Source: Streptosporangiaceae bacterium NEAU-GS5 | GTDB taxonomy: Bacteria > Actinomycetota > Actinomycetes > Streptosporangiales > Streptosporangiaceae | DNA length: 64,000 nt | Assembly (NCBI GenBank): GCA_017592665.1 | Contig: JAGFNW010000037.1 | Span: 1-64,000, forward strand | Direction: 5' to 3' | Notes under the pieces: generated by a model | The model's input: only the letters and a program-made list of their open reading frames with translations | Told to the model about the DNA's origin: nothing | Database searches by the model: none | Position numbers and translations under genes: made by a program | Shown: positions 16,193-27,297 of the stretch, piece after piece | Position numbering within the stretch: position 1 is the first letter of the stretch | How the letters are laid out: every line of letters begins with the position of its first letter

Positions 16193-18157
16193 TCATAGGC
16201 GGCACCGGTAGACCGAGCGGGCCTTGGCGATCAGGTCCAGATGGTCGCGGAGCTGGCCGGGATCGTCGACCCTCGCGTGCTCGCGGACCGCCTCTTCCAG
16301 CAGCTCCAGCCATTCCATGCACCACAGCACGTCCTCGCGCCGCGCGACGTGGCGGCCCGCGACGTCGAGGGAGATGGGGCTCGTGTGCGCGTACACCTCG
16401 GTGTGCAGCGAGCGCGGATGCCACCGCCCTGACGCCACCGCCACGACGTAGGTCGGCTCGGTGACGGTCAGCTCGACCGTCGCCTCGGTCGTGCCGGTCG
16501 CGACCACGCCGTCGGCCGTGCGGATCTCCAGATGCTCGGCCTCGGGGCCGACGGCGACCGCCCGCACGGTGACGGCGTCGCCGGGCGCGAGGTCGAGCGT
16601 GTCGCCGATGTCGGCCGTGGTCCGGGTGTCGCTCGCGGTCAGCATCACCCAGGGCCCGGTGGTGGCGAAGGACTTACCGGCGCGTACGGCTCTCGCGAAC
16701 GACTCGGCGGAGAGGGGGCCGTCGAGGCGCGCGTACACCCGCTCCCATCCCGGCGGGCCGGAGACGGTGTCCTGGCGGGTGAAGGAGAGCATGGTGTCGG
16801 TCCCGGCGAGGGCGGCCAGCCGGTTGCCCGCGCCGAGCAGCCGCCGGTAGACCTCGGCCGTGCCGGTGTGCTCGGAGAAGTGCAGCACCTCCATGCCGTC
16901 GACAAGCCCGAGGGCGGCGTCCACGACCAGCGCCCGGGCCGAGCAGTCGCGGCGGCCGCTCTTGATGATGTCGGCCGGGGCGGCGACGGGCCCGTGGAAC
17001 GGGTGGGCGTAGCCGAGCACGGCCGACTGCTCGCGCATCTCGCCGCAGGCGGTCCCGTTGGGCGGCCAGTCGGCGTCTCCGGCGAAACCGGTGTGGTAGC
17101 GCTCCGGCGGCTCGGCCAGCCCGAAGGCGTGCACGTGCCCGAGGAGGTCGTTGCGGAACTCAACGCCCATCCTGGCCACGTGCGTGGCGTCCGACCACGG
17201 CAGGTCGCGCCCGGCCCAGTGCTCGAGCGCCTCGCGGTCGTAGACCCGCTCCCCCGTCACGTTGCCCGCGACGAGGTTCAGCACGTGGAGGTCCTCGCCG
17301 TGCTGCATGGCCGCCGCCTCGGCCGGCAGCGCCACCAGGTCGCCGGCCCAGTTGAGGTGGACGTGGAGGTCGGCGCCGTACCAGCCCTGGGCGGCCGAGT
17401 CGTAGATCCGCTCGGGCGTGACCTCGACCAGGGTCTCCCGCCACGGCTCCGGGCGGACCCGCACCTCGGCCGTGTCGTACTCCATGCCCCGGGCGACCCG
17501 TACGGTCAGCGGCTCGGCGGGCACGTCGAGCACCACGTCCTGCCCGTGGAAGTAGGGCCGGCCGTGGTTGTCGCGGCGGTGCGGCGCGCCGTCCGGATAC
17601 CAGCCCTGTCCGCCCTGCGAGACGACGCTCCACCGGCAGGGCATCCTGGCCCGCACGCGGAGCCGCGCCGAGACCGCGTGGCGGCGGGCCGCCGACAGGT
17701 CGACGCGCTGCCCGTCCACGGTGACGACCGCGTCCGTGTCGAGGTCGAGCAGCATGGCGCCGCCGCCCTCGACCGTGTGCCGCGCCCCGTTGACGCCGAT
17801 GTCGGCGGGACGCACCCGGCGCGAGTCGATCAGCACGGTGAGCGGCACCGGCTCCCCGCGCACCACGGCACGCACCTTGCCAGGATCGAACCGGTGCTCC
17901 TGCGGCAGCAGGCGCAGCACGCTCAGCCCGTCGGGCGCGGCCTCCGCGACGGCGTCACGGAAGGCGGCGGCGAGGTCGCCCTCGGCCTCCGAGGGCCGGC
18001 CCATCCGCCGAGCCTCCTCCGGAAACCTCAGATAGCTCATCATGCGGACATAACCGACATCCGGCTCACCCCAGGTGAGCCCATGAGCGGTCAGCAACGC
18101 CCTGTAGTCGTTCAGCGCCCGGGCCACCGGTGGTGGGAGCAACGGATCGTGGTGCAT
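16193..18157 (-). CDS. CehA/McbA-type PHP-domain metallohydrolase
   Basis: 654 residues. After an N-terminal beta-rich region, YGADLHVHLNWAGD (HVH at 265-267) opens a PHP-type metal-dependent hydrolase domain, with further His in VLGYAHPFHG and LHFSEHT. The family is named after carbaryl and methylcarbamate hydrolases, but most members have unknown substrates. A C-terminal beta domain (about 520-600) precedes a helical end. The start is the ATG of MHHDPLLPP, because GGGGAGG lies five bases upstream; an open frame 18 codons longer lacks this. No signal peptide. Stands alone between two operons. Confidence 0.8.
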   Translation of the reverse strand: MHHDPLLPPPVARALNDYRALLTAHGLTWGEPDVGYVRMMSYLRFPEEARRMGRPSEAEGDLAAAFRDAVAEAAPDGLSVLRLLPQEHRFDPGKVRAVVRGEPVPLTVLIDSRRVRPADIGVNGARHTVEGGGAMLLDLDTDAVVTVDGQRVDLSAARRHAVSARLRVRARMPCRWSVVSQGGQGWYPDGAPHRRDNHGRPYFHGQDVVLDVPAEPLTVRVARGMEYDTAEVRVRPEPWRETLVEVTPERIYDSAAQGWYGADLHVHLNWAGDLVALPAEAAAMQHGEDLHVLNLVAGNVTGERVYDREALEHWAGRDLPWSDATHVARMGVEFRNDLLGHVHAFGLAEPPERYHTGFAGDADWPPNGTACGEMREQSAVLGYAHPFHGPVAAPADIIKSGRRDCSARALVVDAALGLVDGMEVLHFSEHTGTAEVYRRLLGAGNRLAALAGTDTMLSFTRQDTVSGPPGWERVYARLDGPLSAESFARAVRAGKSFATTGPWVMLTASDTRTTADIGDTLDLAPGDAVTVRAVAVGPEAEHLEIRTADGVVATGTTEATVELTVTEPTYVVAVASGRWHPRSLHTEVYAHTSPISLDVAGRHVARREDVLWCMEWLELLEEAVREHARVDDPGQLRDHLDLIAKARSVYRCRL

Positions 18158-18305
18158 TGACGCCTCCCCGCAGTCGCACGTCCCCTCGTTCGAGAGCGGG
18201 AAAATCGTCACACGTATTTAACTCAGGCCACTCTGCAATCTTGCATTGCTCCCGTCCAAGGTGTATGTGCGCTTCCACGAGGTCAGAAAGAACTACACCC
18301 CACGG

Positions 18306-19293
18306 TTATGAGGGTTCGACCGCTGCGCCGCTTCCCGGGCTCGCCGCGCCGGATTCCTGAAAGGCTTCGAGCAGTCGGGCCGCGGCGAGGGCCGGCGTGA
18401 GGGCCCCGTCGCGGACCTGACGCTCTATCCCGGGCGCTATCGCCGCGGTCCGATCACGCAGATCCGCCAGCACCTTGTCGCGGACCAGCGACCACGTCCA
18501 GTCGACCTGCTGGCGGCGGCGCTTGGCGGCCAGGTCCAGCCCGTCCTGGTGGCGTACGACGTGGTCCCAGAGCTCGCCGAGGCCGGCGCCGGTCAGCCCG
18601 CTGCAGGTGAGCACCGGCACGGCCGAATCGCCGCCGCCCGTGCGCAGCATGCGCAGCGCCCCGGCCAGCTCGCGCGCCGCCTTGCGCGCCTCGAAGGCGT
18701 GCTCGCCGTCGGCCTTGTTGACCGCGATGACGTCGGCCAGCTCCAGCACGCCTTTCTTGATCCCCTGCAGCTGGTCGCCCGTACGCGCGAGCGTGAGCAG
18801 CAGGAACGTGTCGACCATGTCGGCGACCGTGGTCTCCGACTGGCCCACGCCGACGGTCTCGACCAGCACGATGTCATAACCGGCCGCCTCGACCACGACC
18901 ATGGCCTCGCGGGTGGCCTTGGCGACCCCGCCGAGTGTTCCCGCGGCGGGCGAGGGCCGGATGAACGCGGCGGGATCGGTGGCCAGGCGGTCCATGCGTG
19001 TCTTGTCGCCGAGAATGCTGCCGCCCGACCGTTTCGACGACGGGTCGACCGCGAGCACCGCCACCTTGTGCCCGGCCGCCGTGAGCCGGGTGCCGAGCGC
19101 CTCGATGAACGTCGACTTGCCGACGCCGGGCACCCCCGTTATGCCGACCCGGCGGGCCGCGCCGGAATGCGGGGTCAGCTCGGCCAGCAGCCGCTGCGCC
19201 AGCTCCCGGTGGTCGGGGCGGCTCGACTCGACCAGCGTGATGGCCCGGGCGACCTGCCGCCGATCGCCCGAGAGCACCCCTTTCACATAGTCG

Positions 19294-19301
<8 letters not shown>
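18306..19301 (-). CDS. meaB: MeaB, methylmalonyl-CoA mutase GTPase chaperone
   Basis: 331 residues of the G3E family. Walker [10 protein letters not shown] (56-64), [27 protein letters not shown] and NKAD (guanine specificity) are intact. MeaB gates loading of intact adenosylcobalamin into MutAB and protects the enzyme from inactivation. The GTG start overlaps the mutB stop by 8 nt. It is the last gene of mutA-mutB-meaB. The C-terminus is slightly extended with a low-complexity Gly/Ala tail. Confidence 0.95.
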
Positions 19302-21407
<2,106 letters not shown>

Positions 21408-21411
<4 letters not shown>

Positions 21412-23060
21412 GGGCGTACCCCCAGGTCTTCGAAGGTGGCGCGGAGCACGGCGAGGGCGTCGGAGGCGAGGTTGACCGTGCCGTCGACGCCGGGGAAGTC
21501 GCCGCGCCCGGCGAGCCAGATCCGCTCGGCCCCGGCTTTGCGCAGGGCCGTCGCCACGGCCTCGGCGTGCTCGGCGTAGAGGGCGTCGCTGGAGCAGAGG
21601 CAGGCGACCGGCGTGCCGGAGTCGGCGTAGGCCTCGGCGATCGCCTCCGGGTCGGTGCCGGGGCCGGAGGTGACGGTGGCCAGCCCGCCGGCCTGGAACA
21701 GGTTGGCCGCGAAGGACGCGCGCGCCGTGTGCTGGGCCACCGGCCCGATCGTGGCCAGGAAGACGACCGGCCGCGCCGGCAGCGCGTCCGCCATGGCCCG
21801 CAGCCGCTCGTACGGCTCGGCGAACCGGACGCGCGGCAGATGGCCGTCTTCGGCCTGGGCGAGCCCGTGTCCGGCCGGCCGGACAGGCAGCCGTTCGGCG
21901 AGGTTGGGGAACTCGCTGACGCCCGTGATGGGGAACCTGCGGTGGGCGATGTCGGCGTCGCGGCGGCCCCGGGTGGCGGCCAGCCGGTCGGCGGCCGAGG
22001 CGCCGCCCTCGAGCTCCTGGAACCAGGCCCAGGCCGTACGGGCGAGATCCTCGGTGAGGCGCTCCACGTACGGCGAGCCGCCGGCCGGGTCGAGCACCCG
22101 GGCGACGCCCGCCTCCTCGAGCAGCAGCGACTGCGTGTTGCGGGCGATCCGCCGGGCGAAGGCGTCCGGCAGGCCGAGGCAGGCGTCGAACGGCTGCACC
22201 GTGATCGCGTCGGCTCCCCCGGCGCCCGCCGCGAAGCAGGCGACCGTGGTGCGCAGCATGTTCACCCAGGGATCGCGGGCCGTCATCATGGCCGACGAGG
22301 TGACCGCGTGCTGGAACTGCGCGACCGGGCCGGCCGAGCCGGCTGAGCTGGGGCTGATATCGCAGGCTTCGGCGACCCGCGCCCACAGGCGGCGGGCGGC
22401 GCGGAGCTTGGCGATCGTGAGGAACTGGTCGTCGGTGGCCGCGTAGCGGAACGCGATCTGGCCGAACGCGTCCTCGATCGGGACGCCGGCGCCGGTGAGG
22501 GCGCGGAGCGCGGCGGCCGCGTGGGCGAGCGCGCAGCCCAGTTCGTCGGCGTCGGCGCCGCCCGCGTCGTGATAGGGCGTGGCGTCGACGAGGACGGCGC
22601 GGACGGCCGGTTGTTCGGCCAGGCAGCGCCGTACGAGGTCGATGTCGGGGGCGTGGGGGTCGCCGCCGAGGTCGCCGCCGGGGAGGGCGACGCCTTCGGC
22701 CGCGGCGAGGTCGAGCAGCGCGCGGCCCGCGGCGGCCGGCACGGCTATCGGTACGCGGCCGAGCGGCACGCCCGCCAACTGGACGTCCAGCGATTCATGC
22801 CGGTCGAGCCAGATGGAGGTGACACCGCTTGCCAGGTCGGCGAGGATCGCCTCGCGGTTGACGGCAGGATCGGGGTGCGCGTGCCGCTGACGGACGTCCC
22901 AGCGCTGGACCGGGCGGACCAGCCGGGGCGTCCGGTCAGGCAGATCACCGGAGTCGTAGAGCGGCGCGATCCGGATCCCGTCGTAGGTGGTGAACTCCGG
23001 GAGATCGCGCCCGCCCAGCACGGCGCGCGCCAGCCGCAGCCACTGCTCACGGGTTTCCAT
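21408..23060 (-). CDS. mutA: Methylmalonyl-CoA mutase, small subunit
   Basis: 550 residues related to MutB but shorter. The barrel half is conserved ([46 protein letters not shown]). The C-terminal domain resembles the B12 fold yet lacks the DxHxxG axial ligand, as expected for the non-catalytic partner. It forms the heterodimer with MutB. First gene of the operon. No cobalamin riboswitch was recognised in the upstream 167 nt. Confidence 0.95.
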
Positions 23061-23098
23061 GTTCCGGATAGTAGGCGTCGCGGCGTCAGAACAAAGAT

Positions 23099-23111
23099 CC
23101 GGGGGCCCCGG
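23099..23111 (-). terminator. Possible weak terminator hairpin
   Basis: A CCGG ... CCGG stem with a short G/C loop sits between the amidase end and the mutA start. It is flanked by CTTTTGG on the plus strand. It is too short to be certain. Confidence 0.25.
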
Positions 23112-23162
23112 CTTTTGGTCGTGTCTGTTAGGGGTTGCTTTACGTCTCCGCCTGGCCTACAG

Positions 23163-23222
23163 CGTGATCCATGCCGTGATCTACGACGTGATTCGTGGCG
23201 TGATCTGTTGCGTGATCTGTGC
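23163..23222. repeat. 12-bp tandem array next to the amidase stop
   Basis: The core CGTGATC recurs every 12 bp at 23163, 23175, 23187, 23199 and 23211, then a degenerate sixth unit. The array ends against the TAG stop of the amidase gene (CTA at 23228-23230). The variable bases between cores suggest age. Confidence 0.88.
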
Positions 23223-23227
23223 GGGAT

Positions 23228-23989
23228 CTATGGCGTCGCGAAGGCGGCGTCCCAGGTCAGCTTTCCGACGATGCCGTCGTCGGTGAGGTGCTTGCGGCGC
23301 TGGAAGGTCTTGCAGACGTTGCGCGAGGCCGGGCCGTAGGCGCCGTCGGCGTCGATGTCGAAGCCGAGCTTCTTCATCTGGGCCTGCCACTGCCGGACGT
23401 CGGTGCCGTGCATGACGGGCGGATACTTCAAAAGTCGGCCGGGCCATGCGGGCGGGGCGGTGGGGCCCGGACCGCTGCCGCCGGGGCGCGGGGCGCCCTT
23501 CTGCACCCACGCGTAGAGGGCGTCACCCGGGCAGTCGGTGGCGTAGCCGTCGCGGTGGCCCTTGATCTCGGTGCCGGCTCCCCCGTGCTGGCGCAGGTAG
23601 TCGATCGCGTCGAGGATGCCGTCGAGGATCGGGTCGGTGGGCTGCACGAGCCCGGCGTTGCCGACCAGTCCGAGCACGGCGTAGTGACCGGTGTTGAGGC
23701 CGGGGCCGTTGGCGGCGGGCAGGTGGCCCGGACCGCGGCCGACGAAGACCTTGCGGTGCGGGCAGGCGACCATCGAATAGCCGATGTCGATCCAGCCGTT
23801 GCTGTCCATGTGGTAGTTCTGTATGGACTTGACGAGCGCGACGCACTTGGCGTGGTCGTCCACGATGGCGGGGTCGACGCGGCCACCGGTGTAGTGGACC
23901 TTGACGCCTCTCGTGGACGCCAGGGTGGAATATGAGCCCTTGGGGGCACGGGCGCCCCAGTCGGCGCGGGTTATCAGGTCGATGGCCAC
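23228..23989 (-). CDS. N-acetylmuramoyl-L-alanine amidase with peptidoglycan-binding domain
   Basis: 253 residues. The N-terminal PGRP/Amidase_2 domain has zinc ligands His32 (VHYTGG), His145 and Cys153 (GHRDGYATDCPG). The C-terminal part (about 185-250) is a PG_binding_1 domain: VMHGTDVRQWQAQMKKLGF. It cleaves the MurNAc-L-Ala bond. No signal peptide is present, unlike most secreted cell-wall amidases, so it may act as a phage-type lysin or leave the cell by a route not visible here. GTG start with GGAG ten bases upstream. No phage genes are nearby. Confidence 0.9.
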   Translation of the reverse strand: MAIDLITRADWGARAPKGSYSTLASTRGVKVHYTGGRVDPAIVDDHAKCVALVKSIQNYHMDSNGWIDIGYSMVACPHRKVFVGRGPGHLPAANGPGLNTGHYAVLGLVGNAGLVQPTDPILDGILDAIDYLRQHGGAGTEIKGHRDGYATDCPGDALYAWVQKGAPRPGGSGPGPTAPPAWPGRLLKYPPVMHGTDVRQWQAQMKKLGFDIDADGAYGPASRNVCKTFQRRKHLTDDGIVGKLTWDAAFATP

Positions 23990-24087
23990 TTGTTCCGTCT
24001 CCAGAGTCGCAGGACAACTGAGCGTAATCCGGAACGCTCCAGCTCATATGGCGTTTACTGATATCGACGCCACCGAATCCTGGGGAT

Positions 24088-25035
24088 TCACCGAGGGCGC
24101 CAGACCCTGTCCTCGGTCACGATCGCGGTGATGAGGTCGCGCGGGGTGACGTCGAAGGCCGGATTGAGCGCCCTAGTACCCTCCGGGGCGACCTGTACGC
24201 CCCTGATCGTCACGACCTCGCCGGCGCCCCGATCCTCGATCTCGATCTTGTCGCCGCTGGACGTGCCCGCGTCGATCGTCGACTCGGGGGCCACGACCAC
24301 GAACGGCACCCCGGCCCGGCGCGCGCCGAGCGCCAGCGCGTACGTGCCGATCTTGTTGGCCGTGTCGCCGTTGGCGGCGATCCGGTCGGCGCCGGTCAGC
24401 ACCACGTCCGCGTGACCGCGGGCCAGCAGGAAGGGCCCGGCCGAATCGGCGACCAGGCGATGCCTGGCGCCCATCCGCGCCAGCTCCCACGTGGTCAGGC
24501 GGGCGCCCTGCAGCAGCGGCCGCGTCTCCAGGGCCAGCGCCTCGGCCAGTCGGCCGCGCTCGTGCAGCGTCTGCACGACCCCGAGCGCCGTCCCCCGCTC
24601 GACGGCCGCAAGGCCGCCGGTGTTGCAGATCGTCATCACCCGCACGGGCCGCTCGGCGAACGTCTCCACCAGGTCGGCGCCGCGCACGCCCATGGCCACG
24701 CAGGCCGCGATGTCGGCGTCGCGGATCTCCAGGGCGCGCTTGAGCGCCGCTTCGGCGTCGGGCAGCCGGGCCGCCGCCTGGTCGACGCCCCAGGCGAGGT
24801 TGACGGCGGTGGGCCGGGCCGCGCGGAGCGCGTCGATGGACTCGCCCGTGCGCGCCGCCAGCGCCACGCCGAGCGCGCCCGCCACGCCGAGCGCCGGAGC
24901 TCCGCGCACGGCCAGCCTCCTGATGGCCTCGACGAGCCCGGCCACGGTCGTGATCCGCAGGACCTCGAGCCGATCGGGCAGCGACGTCTGATCGATCATC
25001 TCGATGGCGTCGCCGGCCCAGTCGATCGTCCGCAT
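24088..25035 (-). CDS. mtnA: S-methyl-5-thioribose-1-phosphate isomerase (MtnA)
   Basis: 315 residues. RGAPALGVAGA (44-54) binds the phosphate, CNTGG carries catalytic Cys137, and GADRIAANGDTANKIGT carries catalytic Asp217. These are the signature residues of MtnA, which turns methylthioribose-1-phosphate into methylthioribulose-1-phosphate in methionine salvage; homologues acting on 5-deoxyribose-1-phosphate look similar and cannot be excluded. The ATG at MRTIDW is chosen because it begins the family match; the long upstream frame is only the antisense of the M20 gene. Divergent from the peptidase gene (57 nt between starts). No other mtn genes are in the window. Confidence 0.9.
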   Translation of the reverse strand: MRTIDWAGDAIEMIDQTSLPDRLEVLRITTVAGLVEAIRRLAVRGAPALGVAGALGVALAARTGESIDALRAARPTAVNLAWGVDQAAARLPDAEAALKRALEIRDADIAACVAMGVRGADLVETFAERPVRVMTICNTGGLAAVERGTALGVVQTLHERGRLAEALALETRPLLQGARLTTWELARMGARHRLVADSAGPFLLARGHADVVLTGADRIAANGDTANKIGTYALALGARRAGVPFVVVAPESTIDAGTSSGDKIEIEDRGAGEVVTIRGVQVAPEGTRALNPAFDVTPRDLITAIVTEDRVWRPR

Positions 25036-25092
25036 GGAATCGACCGTACCCCCGGGATCAAGGTGCCTTCCGCATGGGCAAAATGAAGTCGC

Positions 25093-26352
25093 ATGAGGAA
25101 CGTCGCCGAGGTCTGTTCCGACCTCATCCGATTCGACACCACCAACCCCGGCGATGGGGAACGACCGGCCGCCGAATACGTGGCCACCCTGCTCAGTGAC
25201 GCCGGCCTGGAGCCGGTGGTCTTCGAGTCCGCACCGCGCCGGACCAGCGTGATCGCGCGGATCCCGGGCGACTCGCCGGACGCCCTGCTCATCCACGGCC
25301 ACCTCGACGTGGTCCCGGCCGACCCGGCCGAATGGCGCTCGCACCCGTTCTCCGGTGAGATCGAGGACGGCTGCGTCCACGGGCGCGGGGCCGTCGACAT
25401 GAAAGGCTCGCTCGCGATGACGCTCGCCTGGGCGCTGCGGCTGGCCGCGGAGGGCCGGCGGCCGCGCCGCGACCTGGTGCTGGCGTTCCTCGCGGACGAG
25501 GAGGCCAACGGCTCGTACGGGGCGTACCACGCGGTCGAGCACCACCGCGACCTGTTCGACGGCTGCACGGAGGCGATCAGCGAGTCCGGCGGCTTCAGCG
25601 TGCCGGCGGACGGCAAGCGGATCTACCCCGTCGCGGTCGGCGAACGCGGCACGGCCTGGATGAAGGTGACCGCGACCGGCGTCGCCGGCCACGGCTCCAA
25701 GCCGCCCGTCGACAACCCGGTCGCCGAACTGGCGCGGGCGCTCGCCCGGCTCGCCGATCACCGCTGGCCCGTACGGCTCACGCCCGCCGTGCGCTCCCTC
25801 ATCAACGGCCTGGCCCGGACCCTCGGCGTCACCATCGACCTCGACGACCTCGACGCGGAGGCCGTCCGGCTCGGCGGCGTGGGCGCCCTGTTCAAGGGCG
25901 TCATCCGCAACTCGGCCAACCCGACCATGATGAACGCGGGATACAAGGTCAACGTCATCCCCGGCACCGCCGAGGCGCACATCGACGGCCGCTTCCTGCC
26001 GGGCCTCCGCGACGAGTTCCTCGAGACCGTCGACCGCCTGCTCGGCCCGAAGATCATCCGGGAATTCGCCAACCTGGAAGAGGCGACGTCGGCGCCGGTC
26101 AGCGGCCTGTTCGACGATCTGTGCGCGGCCCTCGTCGCCGAAGATCCGCTCGCGCACCCCGTGCCGTACGTGATGAGCGGCGGCACGGACGCCAAGGCCT
26201 TCGCCCAGATCGGCATCCGCGGCTACGGCTTCGCGCCCCTCATGCTCAATCCCGGCCTCGACTACTTCCGCATGTTCCACGGCGTCGACGAGCGCGTCCC
26301 CGTCGAGGGCCTCGAGTTCGGCGTCCGCGTGCTGGATCGCCTGCTCACCTGA
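25093..26352 (+). CDS. M20-family metallopeptidase (ArgE/DapE/CPG2-like)
   Basis: 419 residues. Metal ligands are in HGHLDVVP (His70, Asp72), GAVDMKG (Asp102) and ADEEANG (catalytic Glu136, ligand Glu137); a later His is in FHGVDERV. The dimerisation domain lies between about 180 and 300 (GVAGHGSKPP). M20 enzymes release amino acids from N-acyl amino acids or short peptides. The exact substrate is unclear; the sequence is like the actinobacterial M20/M25/M40 group often annotated as a dipeptidase. No signal peptide, so cytosolic. Divergent from mtnA. Confidence 0.9.
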   Translation: MRNVAEVCSDLIRFDTTNPGDGERPAAEYVATLLSDAGLEPVVFESAPRRTSVIARIPGDSPDALLIHGHLDVVPADPAEWRSHPFSGEIEDGCVHGRGAVDMKGSLAMTLAWALRLAAEGRRPRRDLVLAFLADEEANGSYGAYHAVEHHRDLFDGCTEAISESGGFSVPADGKRIYPVAVGERGTAWMKVTATGVAGHGSKPPVDNPVAELARALARLADHRWPVRLTPAVRSLINGLARTLGVTIDLDDLDAEAVRLGGVGALFKGVIRNSANPTMMNAGYKVNVIPGTAEAHIDGRFLPGLRDEFLETVDRLLGPKIIREFANLEEATSAPVSGLFDDLCAALVAEDPLAHPVPYVMSGGTDAKAFAQIGIRGYGFAPLMLNPGLDYFRMFHGVDERVPVEGLEFGVRVLDRLLT

Positions 26353-26415
26353 CGGCGGCCGGCCGGCTTTTCTTAGGGGGCCGGGTGGGGCACCCTAGTC
26401 CGTGGAGGGGTCCCC

Positions 26416-26445
26416 ATGAGTACGTGCGCAGTGGGCGGCGAGTGA
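26416..26445 (+). CDS. Nine-codon leader ORF (MSTCAVGGE)
   Basis: ATG AGT ACG TGC GCA GTG GGC GGC GAG TGA follows a strong Shine-Dalgarno, GGAGGGG at 26404-26410, five bases before the ATG. Its TGA overlaps a GTG (GTGA) in frame with the next gene, whose ATG is two bases after the stop. The main gene lacks a good ribosome binding site of its own, so the leader may feed ribosomes to it. Whether it is translated is not known; the single Cys codon may be coincidental. Confidence 0.45.
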   Translation: MSTCAVGGE

Positions 26446-26447
26446 GC

Positions 26448-27287
26448 ATGCGGTCCGGGCGGGTGGCGGGCGCGCTGATGCTCGCGGCGGCCGGGCTGCT
26501 GGCGGCCGGGGCCCTGGTGACGTCGAAGGCGGTCCGCGACCTCGCCGCGCCGGAGCCCACTCCGGCGCGGCAGCGGGTGGACGCCGCGGTCCAGTGGCGG
26601 GCCGACGCCGCGGTCTGGGTGGTCAAGCAGGTCCACAGCACGGTCGGCTGCGACCCTGCCATGTGCGCCGAGCTCGTCGGGCACGGCATGTCCGACGGCC
26701 TGCTCCTCCCCCTGCGCACGTCCGAGGACGAGGTGCTGAACGCGGACGTCGTGGTGGTCACGGCCGCCGTGCGGAGCATGTTCGGCGCCGGGCTCACGCC
26801 CATCACCTCCCCCGACGTGCTGTGCCGCAAGGGCACCGGGCCGGGGATGGTGGAGGTGCTGCAGGTCACGCCGGAGGGCGTCGCCGCGTACCGCAAGCAG
26901 CACAAGGCCGACGCGCGGGCCCTGCGGCAGGCGGGGCGCGAGCTGCTCGGCCGCCCCAACCTCGGCGCGAGCCGCGATGCGGCCGCGCAACTGGCCGCGG
27001 GCCAGGTCGACGGGCGGCTGCTGAGCGGCCTGGCCGCCGTCGCGTCGAGCTATCACGTCTACGTCCGGGCGTTCACGGACGGCGGAGCCGACCAGGGAGT
27101 ACCTCTCCGTGGCGCGGAACTGAGCGGGAAATACGGCGATTTGAAGTCGATTAGGCGATTTTTCGACGCGCAGGAATCACGATTTCGTCCCATCCTTGCC
27201 ACTTTGGACACGGAGAGCGCCGGAACCGTCACAATTCTGCGCATTCGGTACGCCGCGCCGAGCCCCTCGGGCTCCCTCGACTCCTAG
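26448..27287 (+). CDS. Membrane-anchored or secreted protein of unknown function
   Basis: 279 residues. The N-terminus (residues 5-25, GALMLAAAGLLAAGALV) is an uncleaved anchor or signal peptide. The outer part has two close Cys (GCDPAMC) that may form a disulfide, a helical middle (KQHKADARALRQAGRELL) and a strand-rich end. No known domain was recognised. A GTG six bases upstream (26442) overlaps the leader-ORF stop and is an alternative start. It precedes the DUF4397/sortase pair by 10 nt, with an AGGAG between, so it may belong to the same transcript. Confidence 0.75.
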   Translation: MRSGRVAGALMLAAAGLLAAGALVTSKAVRDLAAPEPTPARQRVDAAVQWRADAAVWVVKQVHSTVGCDPAMCAELVGHGMSDGLLLPLRTSEDEVLNADVVVVTAAVRSMFGAGLTPITSPDVLCRKGTGPGMVEVLQVTPEGVAAYRKQHKADARALRQAGRELLGRPNLGASRDAAAQLAAGQVDGRLLSGLAAVASSYHVYVRAFTDGGADQGVPLRGAELSGKYGDLKSIRRFFDAQESRFRPILATLDTESAGTVTILRIRYAAPSPSGSLDS

Positions 27288-27297
27288 GAGTGAACAC

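Noticed and set aside
16532-18160. Long plus-strand open frame over the CehA-like gene
   Set aside because: Antisense of a clear metallohydrolase gene; composition is the usual high-GC shadow with many Val/Arg/Gly and no motif.
23061-23227. Cobalamin riboswitch before mutA
   Set aside because: No B12 box or suitable long structured leader was recognised in the 167-bp gap.
25036-26280. N-terminal extension of MtnA
   Set aside because: The extension is antisense to the intact M20 peptidase gene; MtnA similarity begins at MRTIDW.
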